Assembly: GCF_900167115.1 (NCBI RefSeq)
Contig: NZ_FUXZ01000005.1
Location: 62,001-126,000, forward strand
Direction of reading: 5' to 3'
Origin: Eubacterium uniforme
Lineage (GTDB): Bacteria > Bacillota > Clostridia > Lachnospirales > Lachnospiraceae
Length of the DNA stretch: 64,000 bases
Shown: positions 44,316 to 52,755 of the stretch, piece after piece
Layout: every line of letters starts with the position of its first letter
How positions within the stretch are numbered: the first letter of the stretch is position 1
Made by a program: the position numbers and the translations under genes
Notes under the pieces: model-generated
The model's input: only the letters and a program-made list of their open reading frames with translations
Databases searched by the model: none
What the model was told of the DNA's origin: nothing

Positions 44316-44344
44316 TTGATTATTTTACGGAAAAAAGATAAAAT
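44316..44344 (+). promoter_or_regulatory. Promoter of the chain-length/BY-kinase genes
   Basis: TTGATT at 44316-44321 and TAAAAT at 44339-44344, 17-base spacer, 35 bases before the ATG. Confidence 0.6.
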
Positions 44345-44379
44345 AGATAGGTATGAGTATATAGGTAAGGAGAAGGAAT

Positions 44380-45102
44380 ATGAATTCAAACAAAAGCAAG
44401 AATTACAATCCGAATGATGAAGTAGAAATCGATCTTCTCGAATTATTATATTATTTTAAGGGAAAATTGTTATTTATAATTGCAGCATTTATTATTGGTG
44501 CTGTCATTGCTGGATCTATTACAAAGTTTGCAATTCCTAAAAAGTACACTGCAACATCAACAATGTATATGGTTTCAGCATCGACTAATTCAGTAGTAGA
44601 TATTAGCGACTTAAATATAGGTAGTGCATTATCAAGCGATTATATACAGATTATGCAGTCAAGACCGATAGTTGAAGGCGTTATTGCTGATTTGAAACTT
44701 GATTATACATATTCACAGGTTTTATCAATGATGAATTTATCAGTTGTACATGATACTCGTATTGTTAAGATAAGAGTTACATCTACAAAACCTGAAGAGG
44801 CTAAGAATATAGCGAACGAACTTGCAGAGAAAACAAAGGATCAGATTCCACATATTATGGAAGCACCTGAACCAAATATTGTTGAATATGCAGTTGTTCC
44901 AAAAGTTAAGAGTTCACCAAGTATGACAAAGAATGTTATTATTGGTGCAATGCTTTTAACTATTTTAGTATTAGGAATATTAACATTCTTATTTATAACA
45001 GATGATACATTAAAGACAGCTGAGGATGTTGAAAAGACATTCGGTATTATACCACTTAGTGTAATACCAGAAGGTAAGCTTGAAGAAGTAAGTGGAAAGT
45101 AG
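44380..45102 (+). CDS. Polysaccharide chain-length determinant / kinase activator (CpsC/Wzz family)
   Basis: A 240-residue protein with two membrane helices (LLFIIAAFIIGAVIAGSITK near residue 35; NVIIGAMLLTILVLGILTFL near 190) enclosing an extracellular Wzz domain with KKYTATSTMYMVSASTNS and TSTKPEEAKNIANELAEKTK. In Firmicutes such proteins activate the separate CpsD kinase placed next to them, as here. It is 8 bases from the kinase start. Confidence 0.93.
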   Translation: MNSNKSKNYNPNDEVEIDLLELLYYFKGKLLFIIAAFIIGAVIAGSITKFAIPKKYTATSTMYMVSASTNSVVDISDLNIGSALSSDYIQIMQSRPIVEGVIADLKLDYTYSQVLSMMNLSVVHDTRIVKIRVTSTKPEEAKNIANELAEKTKDQIPHIMEAPEPNIVEYAVVPKVKSSPSMTKNVIIGAMLLTILVLGILTFLFITDDTLKTAEDVEKTFGIIPLSVIPEGKLEEVSGK

Positions 45103-45110
45103 GATTGATT

Positions 45111-45815
45111 ATGAATAAGAAGATTGTATTTGGAAAGAAATATGAACTTCCATATGCTCTAGAAGAGTCAATTAATAGACTTAGAGTTAATGTGGGATTT
45201 TTAGGAAATGATATAAAAAAGATAATGATAATTAGTTCTGAACCTAATGAAGGAAAGAGTTTTGTAGCAACAAATCTTTGGAAACAGATGTCTATGGCGG
45301 GAGAAAAATCATTATTGATTGATTGCGACATGCGTAATTCTGTTTTGCTTAGAAATTATGGAATTAAGGAAGCTAGTAATGGAAAACTTAGAGGAACATC
45401 TCATTATTTGTCAGATTCATCAAAGATAGAAGATGTAATTTACAGTACAGAATATGAAAATGGTGATATATTACCAAATGTTGATAATGTAATTAACCCA
45501 TCAATGCTTCTTGAAAATAAGAAGTTTGATGAAATGTTAAAATATGCTGAAGAAAACTACAGATATGTATTTGTTGATGCACCTCCATTAGAACTTGTAT
45601 CCGATGGTGAAAGCATTGCTAGTAAGTGTGATGGTGTCATTTTATGTATCCGTGGTGGAGTTACATCAAAACAGATAGTTAGAAATTCTATTAGTAGACT
45701 AGAAAGAGCGGGATGTCCAATACTTGGTGTTGTTTTAAACCGTGTAAATTCAACTAAAAAAAGATACGGTAAGTATTATGGTAAAAAATATTACTATGGC
45801 AAAGAAGGAAAATAG
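45111..45815 (+). CDS. BY-kinase (CpsD/CapB tyrosine autokinase)
   Basis: A 234-residue bacterial tyrosine kinase. The ATG at 45111 is preferred over a TTG 6 bases earlier. Walker A region ISSEPNEGKSFVATN, Walker A' LLIDCDMRNSVLL and Walker B YVFVDAPP are present. The C-terminal tail RYGKYYGKKYYYGKEGK holds a tyrosine cluster for autophosphorylation. Together with the CpsC partner it regulates export or polymerisation of surface polysaccharide; the phosphatase opposing it is in the same cluster. Confidence 0.92.
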   Translation: MNKKIVFGKKYELPYALEESINRLRVNVGFLGNDIKKIMIISSEPNEGKSFVATNLWKQMSMAGEKSLLIDCDMRNSVLLRNYGIKEASNGKLRGTSHYLSDSSKIEDVIYSTEYENGDILPNVDNVINPSMLLENKKFDEMLKYAEENYRYVFVDAPPLELVSDGESIASKCDGVILCIRGGVTSKQIVRNSISRLERAGCPILGVVLNRVNSTKKRYGKYYGKKYYYGKEGK

Positions 45816-45873
45816 TTTCTGTTTTGCTTGAAATTTATTTATAAAATTAATGTCAAAAAATATAAAATAAAAC

Positions 45874-45902
45874 TTGAAATTATGGTTAACAAGTCTTATA
45901 AT
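45874..45902 (+). promoter_or_regulatory. Promoter of the basic secreted protein gene
   Basis: TTGAAA at 45874-45879, TATAAT at 45897-45902, 17-base spacer. Confidence 0.72.
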
Positions 45903-45956
45903 AATTTTATCTAGGGAATCTAGAGTGTAATATGGTTACGGAAAGGAGGAGGAATA

Positions 45957-46463
45957 ATGCAGAAGATTCTTAAGAGAGCAGCAACATTGGCTCTTGCATC
46001 TACTCTTGTACTTGGTACAGTTCCTGCTATGGCAGCTGATAATACTACAAAGAGTCCTACACAGGCTAAGGAAGATCAGTTCGTAGCTAAGAAAGTTAAA
46101 AGAATTATATATTGGTATAATACTACAACTAAAGGTACTGCTACAAGTTTTAAAGTAATCAAGAATAGAAAGAACGTTAAAGTTGCTCCAATCGTAGATT
46201 ACGTTATTTGTAATGGCAAAAAGTATAAAGTGACTAAGGTGGGTAAGAATACATTTAAAGGATGTAAGAAAATTAAGAAATTTAGTTATAGACCTACTAA
46301 GGCTTTAAAATTTGCTAAGGGAGCATTCAACGGCGTTGATACAAAGAAAACAGTTTTTATTGTTAACAAGAAAATGAAAGCTTCTCAGTTCAAACTTCTT
46401 AAGAAGAGATTAAAGAAAGCTGGATATAAGGGAACAGTAAAAAAAGGTAAAGTTAAAGCATAA
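45957..46463 (+). CDS. Small basic secreted protein, LRR-like
   Basis: A 168-residue exported protein with a textbook signal peptide (LKRAATLALASTLVLGTVPA, then MAA cleavage context). The mature part is extremely lysine-rich. The segment VTKVGKNTFKGCKKIKKFSY looks like a single BspA-type leucine-rich repeat, as also seen in the 752-residue protein downstream. AAAGGAGGAGG gives very strong translation. It has its own promoter and terminator. The basic charge suggests binding to anionic wall polymers; this is inference. Confidence 0.75.
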   Translation: MQKILKRAATLALASTLVLGTVPAMAADNTTKSPTQAKEDQFVAKKVKRIIYWYNTTTKGTATSFKVIKNRKNVKVAPIVDYVICNGKKYKVTKVGKNTFKGCKKIKKFSYRPTKALKFAKGAFNGVDTKKTVFIVNKKMKASQFKLLKKRLKKAGYKGTVKKGKVKA

Positions 46464-46465
46464 AT

Positions 46466-46497
46466 AAAAAAGAACACTTCGGTGTTCTTTTTTATTT
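46466..46497 (+). terminator. Rho-independent terminator
   Basis: 12-bp stem AAAAAGAACAC / GTGTTCTTTTT closed by a TTCG tetraloop, then a T-rich tail. Confidence 0.93.
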
Positions 46498-46504
46498 TAC
46501 TTAC

Positions 46505-46534
46505 TTGACAAAGAGTATATAATTAGGCTAAAAT
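46505..46534 (+). promoter_or_regulatory. Promoter of the ileS T-box transcript
   Basis: TTGACA at 46505-46510 and TAAAAT at 46529-46534, 18-base spacer, directly before the T-box leader. Confidence 0.65.
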
Positions 46535-46544
46535 AACAAGGTAT

Positions 46545-46787
46545 ATAAACAAAGAAAGACTTTGATGGAGACAGTAGTTTAATTTTGAAAGTCAAAGCGA
46601 GTCCGGGATGGTGAGAGCCGGATATGAATAGAAATCAAAACGAACATCACTCCGGAGTTGCAGCCCGAAGTTTTTAGTAGGCGCTGACGGTTTTCTCCCG
46701 TTACAGAGGACACATATTCAAGGAACTCTTGAGCATGATGTAATAGGTGGTAAGCGATAGAATCGTCCTATTATGGACGGTTTTTTT
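46545..46787 (+). ncRNA. T-box leader, isoleucine-specific
   Basis: A tRNA-sensing antitermination leader. Stem I contains the GAGAGCCGG region and the specifier loop CGAACATCACTCCGGAG, where ATC (46646-46648) is the Ile codon. The T-box sequence with GGTGGTA lies at about 46745-46752. It is followed by the terminator stem AATCGTCC / GGACGGTT (46761-46782) and a run of T. Uncharged tRNA-Ile would favour the antiterminator and allow ileS transcription, as expected from the gene 45 bases downstream. Confidence 0.9.
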
Positions 46788-46831
46788 ATTTATAAAGAAA
46801 AATAAGTGAAAATCCAAGAAGGAGGAAGCAT

Positions 46832-49800
46832 ATGTATAATAAAGTATCTACTGATCTCAATTTTGTTGATAGAGAAAAACAGGTAGAAGAATTCTGGAAA
46901 GAAAAAGATATCTTTAGAAAGAGTATGGAGAATAGAAAGGAAGGAGAAACTTATACTTTCTATGATGGACCACCAACAGCGAATGGTAAGCCACATATTG
47001 GTCACGTTCTTACTCGTGTAATTAAGGATATGATTCCAAGATATCAGACTATGAAGGGTAAATTCGTTCCTAGAAAGGCAGGATGGGATACTCATGGTCT
47101 TCCTGTTGAACTTGAAGTTGAAAAACTTTTAGGTCTTAATGGTAAAGAACAGATTGAAGAATACGGTATGGAACCATTTATTAAACAGTGTAAGGAATCT
47201 GTATGGAAATACAAGGGTATGTGGGAAGATTTCTCAGGTACTGTAGGTTTCTGGGCTGATATGGATGATCCATATGTAACATATGATGATAACTTTATTG
47301 AGTCAGAATGGTGGGCTCTTAAGGAAATCTGGAATAAAAAATTATTATATAAAGGTTTTAAGATTGTACCTTACTGTCCACGTTGTGGAACTCCTCTTTC
47401 TTCACAGGAAGTTGCACAGGGCTATAAGCTTGTAAAAGAAAGATCTGCAATTGTTAGATTTAAGGTTAAGGATGAGGATGCATATTTCCTTGCATGGACA
47501 ACAACTCCTTGGACATTACCTTCAAACCTTGCACTTTGTGTAAACCCAGAGGATACATATATTAAAGTTAAAGCAGCTGATGGCTTTACATATTATCTTG
47601 CAGAAGCTCTTGCAGATACAGTATTAGGAAAATTAAAAACTGAAGATGCCCCTGCATATGAAGTATTAGAAACATACAAGGGTACAGATCTTGAATATAA
47701 GGAATATGAACCATTATTTGAATGCGCTAAAACAGTTGCTGATAAGCAGCATAAGAAAGCATTCTTCGTTACATGTGATTCATATGTAACAATGAGTGAT
47801 GGTACTGGTATCGTTCATATCGCTCCTGCATTTGGTGAAGACGATGCAAATGTTGGTAGAAAGTATGAACTTCCATTTGTTCAGTTCGTTAATGAAAAGG
47901 GTGAACTTACAGAGGAAACACCATTTGCTGGTAAGTTCGTAAAGGATGCTGACAAGGATGTACTTATCGATCTTGATAAGAGAAATCAGCTTTTCGATGC
48001 TCCTAAGTTTGAACATGATTATCCACATTGTTGGAGATGCGATACACCACTTATCTACTATGCTAGAGAATCATGGTTTATTAAGGTTACAGAAGTTAAG
48101 GATCAGTTAGTGGCTAACAACAAGACTGTTAACTGGATTCCACAGTCAATCGGTGAAGGTCGTTTTGGTAACTGGCTTGAAAACGTTCAGGACTGGGGAA
48201 TTTCAAGAAATAGATACTGGGGTACACCACTTAATATCTGGGAATGTGATTGCTGTGGTAAGCAGGAAGCTATCGGAAGCAGAGCAGAACTTGCAGAGAA
48301 AACTGGTAACCCAGATTCAGCAAATGTTGAATTACATAGACCATATATTGATGATGTTACATATAAATGCGAATGTGGCGGTACTATGAAGAGAGTACCA
48401 GAAGTTATTGACTGCTGGTTTGACTCAGGAGCAATGCCATTCGCACAGCATCATTATCCATTTGAAAATAAGGATTTATTTGAACAGCAGTTCCCTGCTA
48501 AGTTCATTTCAGAAGCAGTTGACCAGACTAGAGGTTGGTTCTACTCACTTATGGCTGAATCAACACTTCTCTTTGATAAGGCACCATATGAAAATGTTAT
48601 CGTTCTTGGACATGTACAGGATGAAAACGGTCAGAAGATGAGTAAGTCAAAGGGTAACGCAGTAGACCCATTTGATGCACTTAAAGAGTATGGTGCAGAT
48701 GCAATTAGATGGTATTTCTATATCAATAGTGCTCCATGGCTTCCAAATAGATTCCACGGTAAAGCAGTTATGGAAGGACAGAGAAAGTTCTTAGGTACAC
48801 TTTGGAACACATATGCATTCTATGTTCTTTATGCTGACATTGATGAATTTGATCCAACTAAGTATAGTCTTGATTACGATAAATTATCAGTTATGGATAA
48901 ATGGGCATTATCAAAGATGAACACAATGGTTAAAGCTGTTGATGAAAACCTTGGTAATTACAGAATTCCTGAAGCTGCTAGAGCTTTAGATGAATTTGTT
49001 GATGATTTAAGTAACTGGTATGTAAGAAGATGTAGAGATAGATTCTGGGCTAAGGGTATGGAACAGGATAAGATTAATGCATATATGACTTTATATACAG
49101 CACTTGTAACTGTATGTAAGGCAGCAGCTCCTATGATTCCATTTATGACAGAGGAAATCTATCAGAATCTTGTTGTTAATGTTGATAAGACAGCTCCAGA
49201 GAGTATTCACCTTTGCGACTTCCCAGAAGTTGATGAAAAGATGATTGATTCTACTCTAGAAGAGAACATGGATAATGCTCTTAAGGCAATTGTTCTTGGT
49301 AGAGCTTGTAGAAATGAATCTAATATTAAGAACAGACAGCCTATCGGCAAGATGTTCATTAAGGCTGAGTTTGACCTTAATGATTACTATAAAGAAATTA
49401 TTGAAGATGAATTAAATGTTAAGGAAGTAGTATTTACTCAGGAAGTTAAAGACTTTACTTCATATACATTTAAACCACAGCTTAAGACAGTTGGTCCTAA
49501 GTATGGTAAGCTTCTTGGAAAGATTAAACAGGCACTTACAGAAGTTGATGGTAACGAAGCTATGGATACACTTAATGCAGAAGGAGCACTTAAGTTTAAC
49601 TTTGATGGTGAAGAAGTTGTTCTTTCAAAAGAAGATTTACTTATCGATGAAGCTTCACAGGAAGGTTATGTAGCGAACAGTGATAACGGCATTACAGTAG
49701 TACTTGATACAAATCTTACACCAGAGCTTATCGAAGAAGGTTTTGTAAGAGAAATCATTTCAAAAATCCAAACTATGAGAAAAGAAGCTGGATACGAAGT

Positions 49801-49996
49801 AATGGACAAAATCGAAGTAGCAGTTTCAAATAACGATAAGGTTACTGAAATTGTAAAGGCTAATAAGGATAAGATTGCTTCAGAAGTTTTAGCAAATGAT
49901 ATTTATTTTGAAAGCTTAGATAAAGACAGCAAATACGAAAAAGAATGGAATATCAATGCTGAAATGGTAACACTTGCAGTTAACAAATTATCATAA
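46832..49996 (+). CDS. ileS: Isoleucyl-tRNA synthetase, eukaryotic-like type (IleRS2)
   Basis: A 1054-residue class I synthetase. The ATP motifs are PHIGH (HIGH at 55-58) and KMSKS at 602-606; the CP1 editing domain includes TTPWTLPSN. The opening (FVDREKQVEEFWKEKDIF) and the segment GWDTHGLPVELEVEK mark the longer eukaryotic-like IleRS2 type, known from some bacteria to tolerate mupirocin, and not the ~930-residue bacterial type. It charges tRNA-Ile. Transcription is governed by the T-box upstream. Confidence 0.95.
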   Translation: MYNKVSTDLNFVDREKQVEEFWKEKDIFRKSMENRKEGETYTFYDGPPTANGKPHIGHVLTRVIKDMIPRYQTMKGKFVPRKAGWDTHGLPVELEVEKLLGLNGKEQIEEYGMEPFIKQCKESVWKYKGMWEDFSGTVGFWADMDDPYVTYDDNFIESEWWALKEIWNKKLLYKGFKIVPYCPRCGTPLSSQEVAQGYKLVKERSAIVRFKVKDEDAYFLAWTTTPWTLPSNLALCVNPEDTYIKVKAADGFTYYLAEALADTVLGKLKTEDAPAYEVLETYKGTDLEYKEYEPLFECAKTVADKQHKKAFFVTCDSYVTMSDGTGIVHIAPAFGEDDANVGRKYELPFVQFVNEKGELTEETPFAGKFVKDADKDVLIDLDKRNQLFDAPKFEHDYPHCWRCDTPLIYYARESWFIKVTEVKDQLVANNKTVNWIPQSIGEGRFGNWLENVQDWGISRNRYWGTPLNIWECDCCGKQEAIGSRAELAEKTGNPDSANVELHRPYIDDVTYKCECGGTMKRVPEVIDCWFDSGAMPFAQHHYPFENKDLFEQQFPAKFISEAVDQTRGWFYSLMAESTLLFDKAPYENVIVLGHVQDENGQKMSKSKGNAVDPFDALKEYGADAIRWYFYINSAPWLPNRFHGKAVMEGQRKFLGTLWNTYAFYVLYADIDEFDPTKYSLDYDKLSVMDKWALSKMNTMVKAVDENLGNYRIPEAARALDEFVDDLSNWYVRRCRDRFWAKGMEQDKINAYMTLYTALVTVCKAAAPMIPFMTEEIYQNLVVNVDKTAPESIHLCDFPEVDEKMIDSTLEENMDNALKAIVLGRACRNESNIKNRQPIGKMFIKAEFDLNDYYKEIIEDELNVKEVVFTQEVKDFTSYTFKPQLKTVGPKYGKLLGKIKQALTEVDGNEAMDTLNAEGALKFNFDGEEVVLSKEDLLIDEASQEGYVANSDNGITVVLDTNLTPELIEEGFVREIISKIQTMRKEAGYEVMDKIEVAVSNNDKVTEIVKANKDKIASEVLANDIYFESLDKDSKYEKEWNINAEMVTLAVNKLS

Positions 49997-50016
49997 GAAC
50001 CTGGGGAGGTAGTAAT

Positions 50017-52494
50017 ATGAGAACTGGTCTTATAAATGATGTTGTTGAACTTACTAGTGAACAGTTTAAGTTTAAAGTATCAGAAAATGCAAAGAATATT
50101 TTTAGAAAAACTATTGATGAATTAGATGATCGTCAGAAGTTTCAGGCTGTAGCATATGCCGTTAAGGATGTAATCATTGATGAATGGATTGCTACACATA
50201 GAGTATATGATAAAAAAGATGTAAAGACAGTTTACTATTTATCAATGGAATTCCTTATGGGTAGAGCACTTGGCAATATTATCATTAATCTATCCTGCAG
50301 GGATGAAATAAAGAAAGCCATTAAAGAGTTGGGACTTGATATCAATGTTATTGAAGATCAGGAACCAGATGCAGCTCTTGGTAATGGTGGTCTTGGAAGA
50401 CTTGCAGCGTGCTTCCTTGATTCACTTGCAACACTTGGATATCCAGCATATGGTTGTGGTATCAGATATAAGTATGGCTTCTTCCAACAGAAGATTGAAG
50501 ATGGATATCAGAAGGAAGTACCAGAGGACTGGTTAAGATATGGTAATCCATTGGAAGTTAGAAGAGATGAATATGCGTGTGAAGTAAAATTTGGTGGATA
50601 TACAAGAACATTTACTGATGAGAATGGCAGAAGCCATTTTACACAGGATGGATATCAGTCAATTAGAGCTATCCCTTATGATTTACCAATTGTTGGTTAT
50701 AGCAATAATGTTGTTAATACACTTAGAATCTGGGATGCAGAACCTTTGGTAAGCTTTAATCTTGATGAGTTTGACAAGGGTGACTATCACGCAGCAGTTG
50801 AGCAGGAAAACCTTGCAAAGACTATTACAGAAGTATTATATCCAAATGACAATCACATGTCGGGTAAGGAATTAAGACTTAAACAGCAGTATTTCTTTAT
50901 TTCTGCCAGTGTTCAGACTGCAGTTAAGAAGTACATGGATAAGCATAAAGACATAAAGAAACTTCATGAAAAAGTAGTATTCCAGATGAATGATACTCAT
51001 CCAACTCTTACAGTTGCCGAGCTTATGAGAATCCTTATGGATGTTTATATGCTTGAGTGGGATGAAGCTTGGGAAGTTACAACAAAGTGTGTTGCTTATA
51101 CAAACCATACAATTATGAGTGAAGCTCTTGAAAAGTGGCCTATTGAATTATTCTCAAGATTACTTCCAAGATGTTATCAGATTATCGAGGAAATCAACAG
51201 AAGATTCTGTATTTCAATCGAAGAAAAATATCCTGGTGACAGAGGTAAGGTTGAGCGTATGGCAATTATTTATGATGGGCAGGTTAAGATGGCTCATCTT
51301 GCAATTGCAGCTGGATTTTCAGTTAATGGTGTGGCAAGACTTCATACAGAGATATTAAAGAATCAGGAACTTAAGGACTTCTATGAGATGATGCCTGAGA
51401 AGTTTAATAATAAAACAAATGGTATCACACAGAGAAGATTCTTACTTCACGCTAATCCACTTCTTGCAGAATGGGTTACAGGAAAAATTGGTGATGAATG
51501 GATTACTAATTTATCACATATTAAAGAACTTGAAGTTTATGCTGATGATAGAAAATGTCAGAAGGAATTCATGAACATTAAGTATAAAAACAAGAAGAGA
51601 CTTGCAGAATACATTAAGAAACATAATGGAATAGATGTTGACCCACGTTCTATATTTGATGTTCAGGTTAAGAGACTTCATGAATATAAGCGTCAGCTTC
51701 TTAATATCTTACATGTTATGTACTTATATAATGAGATTAAGGAGCATCCTGAAAAGGAATTTTATCCAAGAACATTTGTATTTGGTGCAAAGGCAGCTGC
51801 AGGATATAAAATTGCCAAGCTTACAATTAAGCTTATTAACAGTGTTGCCGATGTAATTAATAATGATGCATCCATAGAAGGAAAACTTAAGGTTGTATTT
51901 ATTGAGGATTACAAAGTATCAAATGCTGAGATAATATTTGCTGCGGCTGATGTATCTGAACAGATTTCAACAGCTAGTAAGGAAGCTTCAGGAACTGGTA
52001 ATATGAAGTTTATGCTTAATGGTGCTCTTACACTTGGTACAATGGATGGTGCTAATGTAGAAATAGTTGAAGAAGTTGGTGAAGAGAATGCATTTATTTT
52101 CGGCCTTTCTTCTGATGAAGTTATTAACTATGAGCAGAATGGTGGATATGATCCAATGAAGATATTTAATGAGGACATGGATGTTAGGAAGGTTCTTATG
52201 CAGCTCATTAATGGATTCTATGCACCAGATGATCCTGAAAGATTCAGAGATATTTATAATTCACTTCTTAATACAAAGAGTACAGATGTTGCTGACAGAT
52301 ACTTTATCCTTAAGGACTTTAGAGCTTACATTGAGGCTCAAAAGGCTGTTGAGGAAGCTTACAAGGATGAGAAACGCTGGGCTAAATCAGCTATTTTAAA
52401 TGTAGCAAATGCTGGTAAGTTCTCATCAGACAGAACAATTGAAGAATATGTTAAGGATATTTGGAAACTTAAAAAAGTTAAAGTTGAAGTATAG
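50017..52494 (+). CDS. glgP: Glycogen/maltodextrin phosphorylase
   Basis: An 825-residue PLP enzyme that releases glucose-1-phosphate from glycogen or maltodextrins. The PLP-binding K664 lies in EASGTGNMKFMLNGALTLGT. DAALGNGGLGRLAACFLDSL (glycine-rich phosphate site) and VQMNDTHPTL-like NDTHPTLTVAELMR are conserved. Full family length. GGGGAGG is 8 bases from the ATG; it starts 20 bases after ileS, so some transcripts may cover both. Its product can be used by the phosphoglucomutase at 37 kb. Confidence 0.95.
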   Translation: MRTGLINDVVELTSEQFKFKVSENAKNIFRKTIDELDDRQKFQAVAYAVKDVIIDEWIATHRVYDKKDVKTVYYLSMEFLMGRALGNIIINLSCRDEIKKAIKELGLDINVIEDQEPDAALGNGGLGRLAACFLDSLATLGYPAYGCGIRYKYGFFQQKIEDGYQKEVPEDWLRYGNPLEVRRDEYACEVKFGGYTRTFTDENGRSHFTQDGYQSIRAIPYDLPIVGYSNNVVNTLRIWDAEPLVSFNLDEFDKGDYHAAVEQENLAKTITEVLYPNDNHMSGKELRLKQQYFFISASVQTAVKKYMDKHKDIKKLHEKVVFQMNDTHPTLTVAELMRILMDVYMLEWDEAWEVTTKCVAYTNHTIMSEALEKWPIELFSRLLPRCYQIIEEINRRFCISIEEKYPGDRGKVERMAIIYDGQVKMAHLAIAAGFSVNGVARLHTEILKNQELKDFYEMMPEKFNNKTNGITQRRFLLHANPLLAEWVTGKIGDEWITNLSHIKELEVYADDRKCQKEFMNIKYKNKKRLAEYIKKHNGIDVDPRSIFDVQVKRLHEYKRQLLNILHVMYLYNEIKEHPEKEFYPRTFVFGAKAAAGYKIAKLTIKLINSVADVINNDASIEGKLKVVFIEDYKVSNAEIIFAAADVSEQISTASKEASGTGNMKFMLNGALTLGTMDGANVEIVEEVGEENAFIFGLSSDEVINYEQNGGYDPMKIFNEDMDVRKVLMQLINGFYAPDDPERFRDIYNSLLNTKSTDVADRYFILKDFRAYIEAQKAVEEAYKDEKRWAKSAILNVANAGKFSSDRTIEEYVKDIWKLKKVKVEV

Positions 52495-52524
52495 TTAAAA
52501 CTCAACTTAGTTAACATAATATAC

Positions 52525-52592
52525 AAAACTAGTATTGGAAAGTTATCAATCACTTTAGCGCTTGGTTGATGCTACTGATACTAGTTTTTTAT
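52525..52592 (+). terminator. Terminator after glgP
   Basis: Outer 11-bp stem AAAACTAGTAT / ATACTAGTTTT enclosing a 42-base insert with weak internal pairing, then TT and T-rich sequence. Confidence 0.72.
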
Positions 52593-52755
52593 TGTAAATA
52601 TAAGATATATGTTATGTTTTTGTTAGAAATTGTTAAGTTTTTAATTAGTGTGAAAAGGTTTAATTATGTTAACTTTTATGTTATAATATTTTTAAGATTT
52701 TTGTGGAAATATAAAATCTGTTACTGTAAATAATGCTAGAGAAACGGGGATACGT

